Positions 1 through 5,669 of a stretch of DNA of 7,800 bases are shown here, piece after piece. The DNA is taken from assembly GCA_965363355.1 (NCBI GenBank), contig CBDTTM010000115.1, positions 1 through 7,800 of the forward strand, in the 5' to 3' direction. Origin of the DNA: CBDTTM01 sp965363355 (GTDB taxonomy: Bacteria > Bacillota > Negativicutes > Selenomonadales > Selenomonadaceae). Below the pieces are notes generated by a model, which was not told the DNA's origin, searched no databases, and saw only the letters and a list, made by a program, of their open reading frames with translations. The stretch's first letter is position 1, and each line of letters starts with the position of its first letter. A program made the translations under genes and the position numbers.

Positions 1-60
1 TAAAATTATAATTTAACAATGTTGCATACAAACCTTACTACCAAAGAACTATCCATTTAC

Positions 61-1002
61 TTATTTTATGACAGATGCGATGCAAAGGCTGTATTGTCCC
101 AAAATCGCATCTTTGATATGCTGAATATAAATATCAAGCACATCTGGATTCTCACCCAAGCCATGGAAATACACTTGGACTTCATACCCTGCTCGTTCAA
201 GCGTCGATTTCCAGGACGACGCATCTTCCCCCATCATATCTTTATGCACATGATCGCCTGCAGTAAGCAGCAATGGCATCAAGATAACTGCTTTGGTTTC
301 CGGTTTAGAACGCAGCCGCTCTAGCACTGCATCCAAGTTAGGATAATCGTTTTTCTCCAAAACGCCAATCGTCACCAAAAGGTTTTGCTCATCAAATGCA
401 GCTTGCAATGCCTCATAAGCCGGATTATGTTGGCGTGGCGACCCATGTCCCATTAAAACGACTTCGGTACCTGCTTTTTTTGCCGGTATTTGCCTTTTCA
501 GTAAAGCCTCACGCAAAATCACAAAATCATCTGGCACATTTTCACCACTTTGCTTATTCGGCAAAGTCATGATTGGCCTGCCAATCGTAAAAACAGAAAA
601 AGCGTCTTTGTACTTTTGGGCAACAGACACGATTTTTGTCGTATATTCCTGTCCAGGAGTCAAATGAGCCGATTGCAAGATTACAGTATGAAACCCATTT
701 TTTTTCAAATCATCTAAAGTAGTTTCCAAACTATTGACCATAACGCCCTCATCTTGCAACTTCTTCATAACGATTTTTGAAGTGAACGCCCGGAAAATAG
801 TATACCCGGGGAATTCTTTTTCTGCTTTCGCCTCTAAGCCACCAATATCTGCACGTAAAGACTTTTGGAACCTCGTCCCAAAGCTCGTTATGATGATCGC
901 CTTCTTTTTTGCTTCAGCTGCCTTAGCGGTTGAAGTCGAAAAAAGCAAAAAGAGCAACAGTACACCGATTCCGAGCAAAAAGTTGCACAAAACCACACTC
1001 AT
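61..1002 (-). CDS. cbiK: Sirohydrochlorin cobaltochelatase, CbiK type, with signal peptide
   Basis: The 313-aa product belongs to the CbiK family, which inserts Co2+ into sirohydrochlorin (or factor II) in the anaerobic cobalamin pathway. The mature part opens with the family signature KKKAIIITSFGT (about residues 32-43). His186 in MGHGSP and His251 in AGDHVHKDMM match the two metal-binding histidines of Salmonella CbiK (His145, His207), and Glu216 in IGVLEKNDYP matches its active-site glutamate. Residues 1-29 add a segment that cytosolic CbiK lacks: a hydrophobic stretch followed by STAKA-AEA, which looks like a signal peptidase I site, so the enzyme is probably periplasmic or extracytoplasmic, like CbiK(P) of Desulfovibrio. 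The n-region has no Lys or Arg, so an uncleaved anchor is possible. The ATG is fixed by a GAGGAGG box 7 nt upstream and by the terminator just before it. Expression should be B12-repressed through the leader riboswitch. Family assignment is firm; location is inferred. Confidence 0.93.
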   Translation of the reverse strand: MSVVLCNFLLGIGVLLLFLLFSTSTAKAAEAKKKAIIITSFGTRFQKSLRADIGGLEAKAEKEFPGYTIFRAFTSKIVMKKLQDEGVMVNSLETTLDDLKKNGFHTVILQSAHLTPGQEYTTKIVSVAQKYKDAFSVFTIGRPIMTLPNKQSGENVPDDFVILREALLKRQIPAKKAGTEVVLMGHGSPRQHNPAYEALQAAFDEQNLLVTIGVLEKNDYPNLDAVLERLRSKPETKAVILMPLLLTAGDHVHKDMMGEDASSWKSTLERAGYEVQVYFHGLGENPDVLDIYIQHIKDAILGQYSLCIASVIK

Positions 1003-1009
1003 GTATTTT

Positions 1010-1016
1010 CCTCCTC
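1010..1016 (-). promoter_or_regulatory. Ribosome binding site of cbiK
   Basis: GAGGAGG on the minus strand, 7 nt before the ATG at 1002. It is a near-perfect Shine-Dalgarno sequence and lies just after the U-tract of the leader terminator, so it is free once transcription passes the terminator. This fixes the start that includes the signal peptide. Confidence 0.85.
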
Positions 1017-1029
1017 ACAAAAAGCTTAC

Positions 1030-1061
1030 AAAAAAAGACCTTTCCCCGTAAAAGAAAGGTC
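1030..1061 (-). terminator. Riboswitch-controlled intrinsic terminator in the cbiK leader
   Basis: On the minus strand GACCTTTC (1061-1054) pairs perfectly with GAAAGGTC (1044-1037) across a 9-nt loop, followed at once by seven T residues (1036-1030). It lies between the cobalamin aptamer and the cbiK ribosome binding site, so it is the likely expression platform: B12 bound gives termination. A competing helix is conceivable, since the G-rich GGGGAGG at 1094-1088 can pair with CCTTTCT (1059-1053) using some G-U pairs and would act as an antiterminator. The terminator is seen directly; the antiterminator is inference. Confidence 0.85.
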
Positions 1062-1119
1062 CATTCTTCACACAAATGAACAAATCCCCTCCCCATCGCT
1101 CGCGGGTATAAACGGTGAT

Positions 1120-1290
1120 CGCTAAACAGGCAGTTCTCCTGGCTTTGATTCATCACAAACTTCAAGTCTTCCCAAAACCGATGGTTTCAGTGACATCAAT
1201 CTGAAGCTGCTCCTCATTACAGTGGCGGGACCGCGCCGGCATTTAAACGGCTTCCCTATTAAGTCCTTGCGGACACCTGTTCCTACTATG
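1120..1290 (-). promoter_or_regulatory. Cobalamin (AdoCbl-type) riboswitch aptamer
   Basis: Read on the minus strand, the leader shows the conserved blocks of the cobalamin riboswitch in order: AACAGGTG, a GTCC-GCAA-GGAC hairpin, AATAGGGAA, CCGCCACTGTAA (around 1220), GTCACTG, TGGGAAG, GTGATGA, and the B12 box AAGCCAGGAGAACTGCC (about 1129-1145). The P1 helix closes with AACAGG (1281-1276) against CCTGTT (1130-1125). The B12 box departs from the usual AGCCAGGAGACCTGCC at one position (A for C). It sits between a strong promoter and a terminator ahead of cbiK, so it should switch off cobalt chelatase synthesis when cobalamin is abundant. The outer boundaries are approximate. Confidence 0.93.
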
Positions 1291-1313
1291 AAGTTTTACT
1301 ATTTCCACGTGCA

Positions 1314-1342
1314 ATACTACACTGATTTAAGAACGCTGTCAA
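1314..1342 (-). promoter_or_regulatory. Sigma-A-type promoter of the riboswitch-cbiK unit
   Basis: On the minus strand TTGACA (1342-1337), a 17-nt spacer, then TAGTAT (1319-1314). The start would be near 1307, giving a leader of about 305 nt that holds the aptamer and terminator. The -35 box is only 30 nt past the coaBC stop codon. A consensus -35, one mismatch in -10 and ideal spacing make this a strong candidate. Confidence 0.8.
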
Positions 1343-1372
1343 CCTAAAAATGCAAAATCAAACGACGTTAAG

Positions 1373-2566
1373 CTATACAAGCCCCTCGACCTCATTTAAA
1401 ATAGCTTTGGCTAGCTCTTTTTTGGCCAGTAAAGGAAAATCTGTTATCTTTCCATCACGAGCAATGATTTTTATGAGATTCGTCTCTGTATTGAAACCAG
1501 CATCTTGCTTAGTCACATCATTGGCAACAATCAAGTCTAGGTTTTTCTTTGCCAGCTTACCTTTTGCATATTCTAACAGATTTTGCGTTTCAGCCGCAAA
1601 ACCCACGAGAATCTGACCTTCTCGTTTTTTCTGACCAAGTTCCCATAAAATATCTGGATTCTTTTCCAATGTTAGCGTAAGCTCTTGATCGTTCTTTTTG
1701 ATCTTATTATCGGCAACAACCTTGGCTCGATAATCAGCAACAGCCGCTGCCTTGATAACAATATCTGTGTCACTGAATTCCTTTAATACAGCTTCACGCA
1801 TTTGCGCTGCTGTCTCAATGCGAATCAACTGAACTGGCGCGTTTATTTTCAGTGCCGAAGGTCCCGAGACCAAGACGACATCCGCACCACGATTTGCTGC
1901 CTCTTGCGCTATTGCGTAACCCATTTTCCCACTGGATCGATTGCCAATGTAACGAACCGGATCAATCGGTTCGATTGTTCCGGCTGCCGTTACCAGCACC
2001 TTTTTCCCTCGCAGCGAATCTTTTCGCGCAAAAAAAGTCTCAATCGCATCTACAATAACTGCCGGCTCTGGCAAACGGCCAACGCCTGAAGTTCCACAGG
2101 CCAAATGGCCACTAGCGGGTGCAATAAAATGATAGCCTAATGCTTGCAGCTTATCAATATTTTGCTGCGTCAAGGGATTTTCATACATATTCGTATTCAT
2201 TGCAGGCGCGAAAAAGACAGGCGCTTTGGTTGCCAAAAGAGTCGTCGTCAGCATATCATCTGCCATTCCGGCAGCGGCTTTGCTGATAAAATTTGCCGTC
2301 GCTGGCGCAATCAGCACTAAATCCGCCAAATTCGCCAAAGCAATATGTTCTACGTTCCAATTTGTAACCTTATCCCACATGCTTACCACTACAGGATTTC
2401 CCGTAATTTCGCGAAAAGTCAGCTCTGTCACAAACTCAGTACTCGCCCTCGTCATGATGACACGGACATTTGCTCCGGTTTTTCGCAGTCGGCTCGCGAT
2501 TTCCACAGCCTTATATGCTGCGATTCCACCCGTAACGCCTAAAACGATATTTTTGTCGTTCAACAT
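1373..2566 (-). CDS. coaBC: Bifunctional phosphopantothenoylcysteine decarboxylase / phosphopantothenate-cysteine ligase
   Basis: This 397-aa fusion carries out two consecutive steps of coenzyme A synthesis in the cytosol: CTP-dependent joining of 4'-phosphopantothenate to cysteine (CoaB), then FMN-dependent decarboxylation to 4'-phosphopantetheine (CoaC). The N-terminal CoaC half (about 1-180) has the flavin-binding GVTGGIAAYKA, catalytic His74 in VEHIALA, Asn124 in PAMNTNMY and Cys157 in HLACGTSGVGRL, each one residue before its E. coli counterpart (His75, Asn125, Cys158). The CoaB half (about 187-397) begins GKKVLVTAAGTIEPIDPVRYIGNRSSG, with Asn209 in the conserved GNRSSGKMG, and later has IKAAAVADYR and VGFAAET. 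Length is normal for the fusion. It is last in the dapF-yicC-remA-gmk-rpoZ run, 20 nt after rpoZ, with a modest GGTGAT box before the ATG. In many bacteria priA follows; here the cobalamin unit does. Confidence 0.97.
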   Translation of the reverse strand: MLNDKNIVLGVTGGIAAYKAVEIASRLRKTGANVRVIMTRASTEFVTELTFREITGNPVVVSMWDKVTNWNVEHIALANLADLVLIAPATANFISKAAAGMADDMLTTTLLATKAPVFFAPAMNTNMYENPLTQQNIDKLQALGYHFIAPASGHLACGTSGVGRLPEPAVIVDAIETFFARKDSLRGKKVLVTAAGTIEPIDPVRYIGNRSSGKMGYAIAQEAANRGADVVLVSGPSALKINAPVQLIRIETAAQMREAVLKEFSDTDIVIKAAAVADYRAKVVADNKIKKNDQELTLTLEKNPDILWELGQKKREGQILVGFAAETQNLLEYAKGKLAKKNLDLIVANDVTKQDAGFNTETNLIKIIARDGKITDFPLLAKKELAKAILNEVEGLV

Positions 2567-2586
2567 AAATACATCACCAAATTTTT

Positions 2587-2799
2587 TTATTTTATGCCAA
2601 GTTTTGTGCGTTCATAACCAATTTCGTCTGCAGCTATTTCAGCCAAAGCATTTGTTACGTTTTTCGTTGATTTCATGCTTACTTTCACTTCACTGCCATC
2701 GAGAATATCACGAGCACGCTTAGCCGCTAAAACAACCAACGTGTACTTACTGTCAACTTTTTTTAATAACGTATCCATTGAAGGATTCACCATATCCAT
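2587..2799 (-). CDS. rpoZ: DNA-directed RNA polymerase omega subunit
   Basis: The 70-aa protein matches the small omega subunit, which helps fold and assemble the beta' subunit of RNA polymerase and in proteobacteria forms part of a ppGpp site. Visible family features are MVNPSMDTLLKKVDSKYTL at the N-terminus, the helix LVVLAAKRARDI, and VTNALAEIAADEI in the C-terminal half. Length is typical of Firmicute omega (about 65-75 aa). The first ATG is preferred over the in-frame Met3 because AGAGGAGC stands 8 nt upstream. It starts 15 nt after the gmk stop and is followed 20 nt later by coaBC, the common gmk-rpoZ-coaBC order, so it is co-transcribed with them. Confidence 0.95.
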   Translation of the reverse strand: MDMVNPSMDTLLKKVDSKYTLVVLAAKRARDILDGSEVKVSMKSTKNVTNALAEIAADEIGYERTKLGIK

Positions 2800-2814
2800 A
2801 TATTTTTGCTCCTC

Positions 2815-3417
2815 TTATTCAGTTATTTTTTGTAATCTGTCCCGATTGCGTTCAATCGCACATTTTTCCGCAACAACAATAGCTGCTATCTTTTTTGCCG
2901 CAACTTCAACCACATCGTTCTCCACGACATAATCATAATTCAGACCAATGCGAATTTCTTCACTGGCAGCATGCAGCCGCCTGCAAATACTTTCTTCTGT
3001 TTCTGTTCCTCTGCTGCGGATACGCCTTTCAAGCTCATCGAGTGAAGGCGGTATGATATAAATAAACACTCCACCTTGGAACTTCTTTTTTACATTCATG
3101 GCTCCTTGCGTGTCGATTTCGAGCAATACATCCTTGCCTTCCGCCAACATATCTTTCACGCGCCGAATTGGCGTTCCATAATAGTTTCCATAAACCTCGG
3201 CCCACTCCAAAAGTTCTTCTGCTTGAATCATTCGCTCAAACTCCACTTTTTCTGTAAACCAATAATTCACCCCATGGACTTCTCCTGCGCGAGGCTTTCT
3301 GGTCGTTGCCGAAATTGAATAGGCAATCTCTTGATGATGTTCCAACAAATGTTTGCAAACAGTTCCTTTGCCTGTACCGGAAGGACCTGATATGACGATT
3401 AAATTTCCCTGTTTCAT
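2815..3417 (-). CDS. gmk: Guanylate kinase
   Basis: The 200-aa enzyme phosphorylates GMP (and dGMP) to GDP with ATP in the cytosol, feeding GTP and ppGpp pools. The Walker A loop GPSGTGKGT is at residues 11-19. The GMP-binding region follows with SISATTRKPRAGEVHG (about 34-49), VNYWF (50-54) and VYGNYYGT (75-82). EIDTQGAMNVK (100-110) is the Walker B-like segment, and the C-terminal part has RRIRSRGTETEESICRRL (lid) and YDYVVEND. Length is typical (about 200 aa). It begins 6 nt after the remA stop, and its Shine-Dalgarno sequence lies in the end of remA, which suggests translational coupling. The remA-gmk-rpoZ order is standard in Firmicutes. Confidence 0.97.
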   Translation of the reverse strand: MKQGNLIVISGPSGTGKGTVCKHLLEHHQEIAYSISATTRKPRAGEVHGVNYWFTEKVEFERMIQAEELLEWAEVYGNYYGTPIRRVKDMLAEGKDVLLEIDTQGAMNVKKKFQGGVFIYIIPPSLDELERRIRSRGTETEESICRRLHAASEEIRIGLNYDYVVENDVVEVAAKKIAAIVVAEKCAIERNRDRLQKITE

Positions 3418-3423
3418 TCGATC

Positions 3424-3696
3424 CTACTCTTCCTTTAATTTTAAGTCTGCATCATCATTGTCTAACACACGATGCGCAACCGTCTCTGGCTGAACTGCTG
3501 ACAAAATGACATGATCGCTGTCAGCAATGATTACAGCTCTTGTGCGACGTCCATAAGTTGCATCAATTAGCATACCACGATCTCTCGCCTCTTGAATGAT
3601 TCTCTTTATTGGCGCAGATTCCGGACTTACGATTGAAACGATTCGATTTGCTGATACGATATTTCCAAAACCAATATTGATAAGTTTTATATCCAT
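3424..3696 (-). CDS. remA: RemA/DUF370 family DNA-binding regulator
   Basis: The 90-aa protein is very close in sequence to Bacillus subtilis RemA, a ring-forming DNA-binding protein that activates extracellular-matrix and osmoprotection genes. The conserved core IKLINIGFGNIVSANRIVSI, SPESAPIKRIIQEARDRG, LIDATYGRRTRAVIIADSDH and VILSAVQPETVAHR is all present. Arg18, Pro29, Arg50 and Arg51 fall at the positions known to matter in B. subtilis RemA. Only the last 15 or so residues (acidic, NDDADLKLKEE) vary. The start is taken at the eighth codon of the longest reading frame, because homologues begin M-x-I-K and AGAGGTG lies 7 nt upstream. It sits 35 nt after yicC and 6 nt before gmk. Its targets in this organism cannot be read from the window; in a non-sporing diderm they may differ. 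Confidence 0.95.
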   Translation of the reverse strand: MDIKLINIGFGNIVSANRIVSIVSPESAPIKRIIQEARDRGMLIDATYGRRTRAVIIADSDHVILSAVQPETVAHRVLDNDDADLKLKEE

Positions 3697-3703
3697 AGCA
3701 TGA

Positions 3704-3710
3704 CACCTCT
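3704..3710 (-). promoter_or_regulatory. Ribosome binding site of remA
   Basis: AGAGGTG on the minus strand, 7 nt before the ATG at 3696. It sets the start at M-D-I-K-L and rules out the longer reading frame starting at 3717, for which this box would lie inside the coding region. Confidence 0.75.
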
Positions 3711-3731
3711 TCATCACAACAATTTCTGTGC

Positions 3732-4604
3732 TTATTCTATATTTTGAATTTGTTCGCGAATTTTTTCAATTCCACTTTTCAACTCAACAACCAAGCTGGC
3801 TATTTTTGCTGAATTAGCTTTTGCTGCAATCGTATTGGTTTCTCTGTTCATTTCCTGCACAATGAAATCAAGCTTACGACCAACAGCAGATTTTTCCTCA
3901 AGGCTCTGCGAAAATTGCTTGAAATGACTCCTAAGTCTTACGATTTCTTCCGTAAAATTGACTTTATCGGCAAATAAAGCAGCTTCTTGGATGACTCTAG
4001 TCTCATCGACATTTGAAAGCTCTGCCAGCAAAAACTGGCGAAGACGCTGACGATACTCCTCAACGATCATAGGTGCATATGCTTCAATTGAATCGACCAA
4101 CTCGGTTAAATCCTGCAATCGAGTCTTCAAATCCTCATAGATATGCTGTCCCTCTACGGTTCGCATTTTAAATAAATGGTCTACCGCTTCTTGCAAAGCG
4201 CAAAGAAAAGGCTCTTTAAACGCTTCTTGATGCAGACTATCTTCTTCTACAGTCAATACATCGGGATAATTTGATATTTGGTGCACCGCATCAGGCCTTG
4301 GCAATCGCAGTATATCGCTTATTTCGTTTAGCGCTTTATGGTAAGATATAACTAGATTTTTGTCAACCTTTATTTTTTTGAGTCCACCCGATGTTTCGCT
4401 AAATGTGATGAATACATCGACCTTGCCTCGTGCAATAAAGCCACTGACACACTTTCTTATATCTTCTTCAAAAACATTCAACGTCCTTGGCATATGACAA
4501 GCTATATCATAATAGCGATTGTTGATGGATTTGATTTCTATATGTATCTTATACGCTTCGCTGTCATAGTCACCACGGCCAAAGCCAGTCATACTTTTCA
4601 GCAC
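3732..4604 (-). CDS. yicC: YicC/YloC family endoribonuclease
   Basis: The 290-aa product belongs to the YicC/YloC family. E. coli YicC is an endoribonuclease that takes part in small-RNA decay. The N-terminal domain starts with the family hallmark LKSMTGFGRG and has EIKSINNRYYDI and ARGKVDVFITF. The DUF1732 C-terminal domain (about the last 85 residues) contains KVNFTEEIVRLRSHFKQF, GRKLDFIVQEMNRE and TNTIAAKANSAKI, with the conserved acidic and basic residues kept. The middle is helical and probably coiled-coil. I choose the GTG at 4604, which gives M-L-K-S-M-T-G-F-G as in homologues. An in-frame TTG at 4640 would add 12 residues (A-K-K-Y-K-K-K-G-V-L-F) but has no proper ribosome binding site. 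It lies 53 nt after dapF and 35 nt before remA. Confidence 0.92.
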   Translation of the reverse strand: MLKSMTGFGRGDYDSEAYKIHIEIKSINNRYYDIACHMPRTLNVFEEDIRKCVSGFIARGKVDVFITFSETSGGLKKIKVDKNLVISYHKALNEISDILRLPRPDAVHQISNYPDVLTVEEDSLHQEAFKEPFLCALQEAVDHLFKMRTVEGQHIYEDLKTRLQDLTELVDSIEAYAPMIVEEYRQRLRQFLLAELSNVDETRVIQEAALFADKVNFTEEIVRLRSHFKQFSQSLEEKSAVGRKLDFIVQEMNRETNTIAAKANSAKIASLVVELKSGIEKIREQIQNIE

Positions 4605-4612
4605 AAACAAGA

Positions 4613-4619
4613 CACCCTT
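4613..4619 (-). promoter_or_regulatory. Ribosome binding site that fixes a GTG start for yicC
   Basis: AAGGGTG on the minus strand stands 8 nt before GTG at 4604. The upstream in-frame TTG at 4640 has only a short purine run too close to it. The spacing and the match of the resulting N-terminus to the family both favour GTG. Confidence 0.65.
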
Positions 4620-4657
4620 CTTTTTATATTTTTTTGCCAAGCATCCTTTAATCTCAT

Positions 4658-5500
4658 CTAAGCTTTAAAATGACCTTCAAACACTTTTTCTGCCGGACCT
4701 GCCATATATACGTTTTCATCGGCTGCCCATTCGACAACCAAAATGCCGCCATCTAATTCGATTTCAGCTTTTCTGTCCGTTTTTTCATTGAGCACTGCCG
4801 CAACCAATGTAGCACACGAACCGGTTCCGCACGCCAGTGTAATCGCTGCACCACGTTCCCAGACCCTCATTTTTATATGTGTTGAATCCTTGATTTCAAC
4901 AAATTCCGTATTTGTTTTTTTAGGGAAATATTCATGTTTTTCAAACAGAGGCCCGATTTTTTCAAGATCCACTTTAGCAAGGTCCTCGACAAACACGACA
5001 CAATGCGGATTCCCCATCGAAACACAGGTCATCTTATACTCTTGTCCTAAAACAGTGATTGGCTCCGCTACGACTGTCCTACGAGCAAATCCAGCTACTG
5101 GAATATCTTCTGCCGCTAAGATTGGCTGCCCCATGTTCACGCGGACCAGTTTTACCGAACCATCATCATTTAAGATGATTTCCGGAGTGAGTATTCCCGC
5201 ACCCGTCTCTATCGTAAATATTTTTTTTGTCGTGTGTTTGGCCTCATAGACATAACGGGCAAAACAACGAATACCATTGCCACACATTTCTGCTTCACTG
5301 CCGTCGGCATTGAATATTCTCATTTTAAAATCCGCCTTTTGGGAAGATAGGATTAAAATGAGCCCATCGGCTCCAATTCCATAGTGTCTGTCACAAACCT
5401 TGACAGCAAGATTTGGATAATCGGCAATTTCTTCGCTGAAACAATCTACCAGCACAAAATCATTGCCGCAACCTTGCCATTTTGTAAATTTAAACTCCAT
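4658..5500 (-). CDS. dapF: Diaminopimelate epimerase
   Basis: The 280-aa cofactor-independent epimerase converts LL- to meso-diaminopimelate, the last shared step before lysine and the peptidoglycan cross-link residue. The two catalytic cysteines are visible: Cys73 in ADGSEAEMCGNGIRC and Cys224 in TLACGTGSC. The N-terminus FTKWQGCGNDFVLVDC, the DRHYGIGADGLI loop, the SMGNPHCVVF block and Asn-Thr-Glu in KKTNTEFVEI are all family signatures. Glu216 and Arg217 of VWERGAA, which contact substrate, are kept, though the usual GAGET is GAAIT here. Length is normal. The start is supported by a GAGGGG box 8 nt upstream. It is first in the six-gene minus-strand run and divergent from rqcH, with its own candidate promoter in the intergenic space. 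Confidence 0.97.
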   Translation of the reverse strand: MEFKFTKWQGCGNDFVLVDCFSEEIADYPNLAVKVCDRHYGIGADGLILILSSQKADFKMRIFNADGSEAEMCGNGIRCFARYVYEAKHTTKKIFTIETGAGILTPEIILNDDGSVKLVRVNMGQPILAAEDIPVAGFARRTVVAEPITVLGQEYKMTCVSMGNPHCVVFVEDLAKVDLEKIGPLFEKHEYFPKKTNTEFVEIKDSTHIKMRVWERGAAITLACGTGSCATLVAAVLNEKTDRKAEIELDGGILVVEWAADENVYMAGPAEKVFEGHFKA

Positions 5501-5545
5501 ATAATCGACCCCTCATCCTATTGCCATTGCTGCATCTATCTATTC

Positions 5546-5574
5546 ATTTTACTTGTTTACGCCGATATATGCAA
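5546..5574 (-). promoter_or_regulatory. Candidate promoter of the dapF-coaBC operon
   Basis: On the minus strand TTGCAT (5574-5569), a 17-nt spacer and TAAAAT (5551-5546). This would start RNA near 5539, about 39 nt before the dapF ATG. Each box has some mismatch to consensus, but the spacing is ideal and no better pair is seen in the gap between the divergent genes. Confidence 0.5.
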
Positions 5575-5607
5575 GATTCCTTGAAAATTTACCCGGTCTC
5601 TGCTTGT

Positions 5608-5636
5608 TTGACCGTTCAATTTTCTAATGATATACT
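5608..5636 (+). promoter_or_regulatory. Promoter of rqcH
   Basis: TTGACC (5608-5613), a 17-nt spacer and TATACT (5631-5636), predicting a start near 5643 and a leader of under 30 nt. The start site lies downstream of the in-frame TTG at 5640, so translation must begin at a later codon, the ATG at 5670. Confidence 0.75.
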
Positions 5637-5657
5637 GATTTGATATCACTAAAGAAT

Positions 5658-5661
5658 GGAG
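5658..5661 (+). promoter_or_regulatory. Ribosome binding site of rqcH
   Basis: GGAG within AATGGAGTT, 8 nt before the ATG at 5670. It supports this ATG over the upstream in-frame TTG at 5640, which has no such box. Confidence 0.65.
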
Positions 5662-5669
5662 TTGATTGC

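Noticed and set aside
3..14. 12-bp A/T palindrome after cbiK
   Set aside because: All A/T with no loop or T-tract, likely by chance in an A/T-rich gap; no gene or terminator can be supported in positions 1-60.
923..1165. Open frame of 80 codons on the minus strand in the cbiK leader
   Set aside because: It runs through the B12 box, terminator and signal-peptide region in another frame and resembles no protein; the RNA structure explains the sequence.
2226..2723. 165-codon open frame on the plus strand
   Set aside because: It is antisense to coaBC and rpoZ, whose products are unmistakable, and it has no family features.
4605..4640. TTG start giving a lysine-rich 12-residue extension of YicC
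   Set aside because: No proper ribosome binding site; a good one instead precedes GTG at 4604, which gives the family N-terminus.
4743..5249. 168-codon open frame on the plus strand
   Set aside because: It is antisense to dapF with no recognisable domain; a shadow of the dapF codon pattern.
4658..5500. DapF with GAAIT in place of GAGET as a possible inactive enzyme
   Set aside because: Both catalytic cysteines and the Glu-Arg substrate contacts are intact, so this looks like ordinary family variation.
5640..5669. TTG start giving a 10-residue longer NFACT protein
   Set aside because: It lies before the predicted transcription start, has no ribosome binding site, and homologues begin at the M-S-L-D-G equivalent at 5670.
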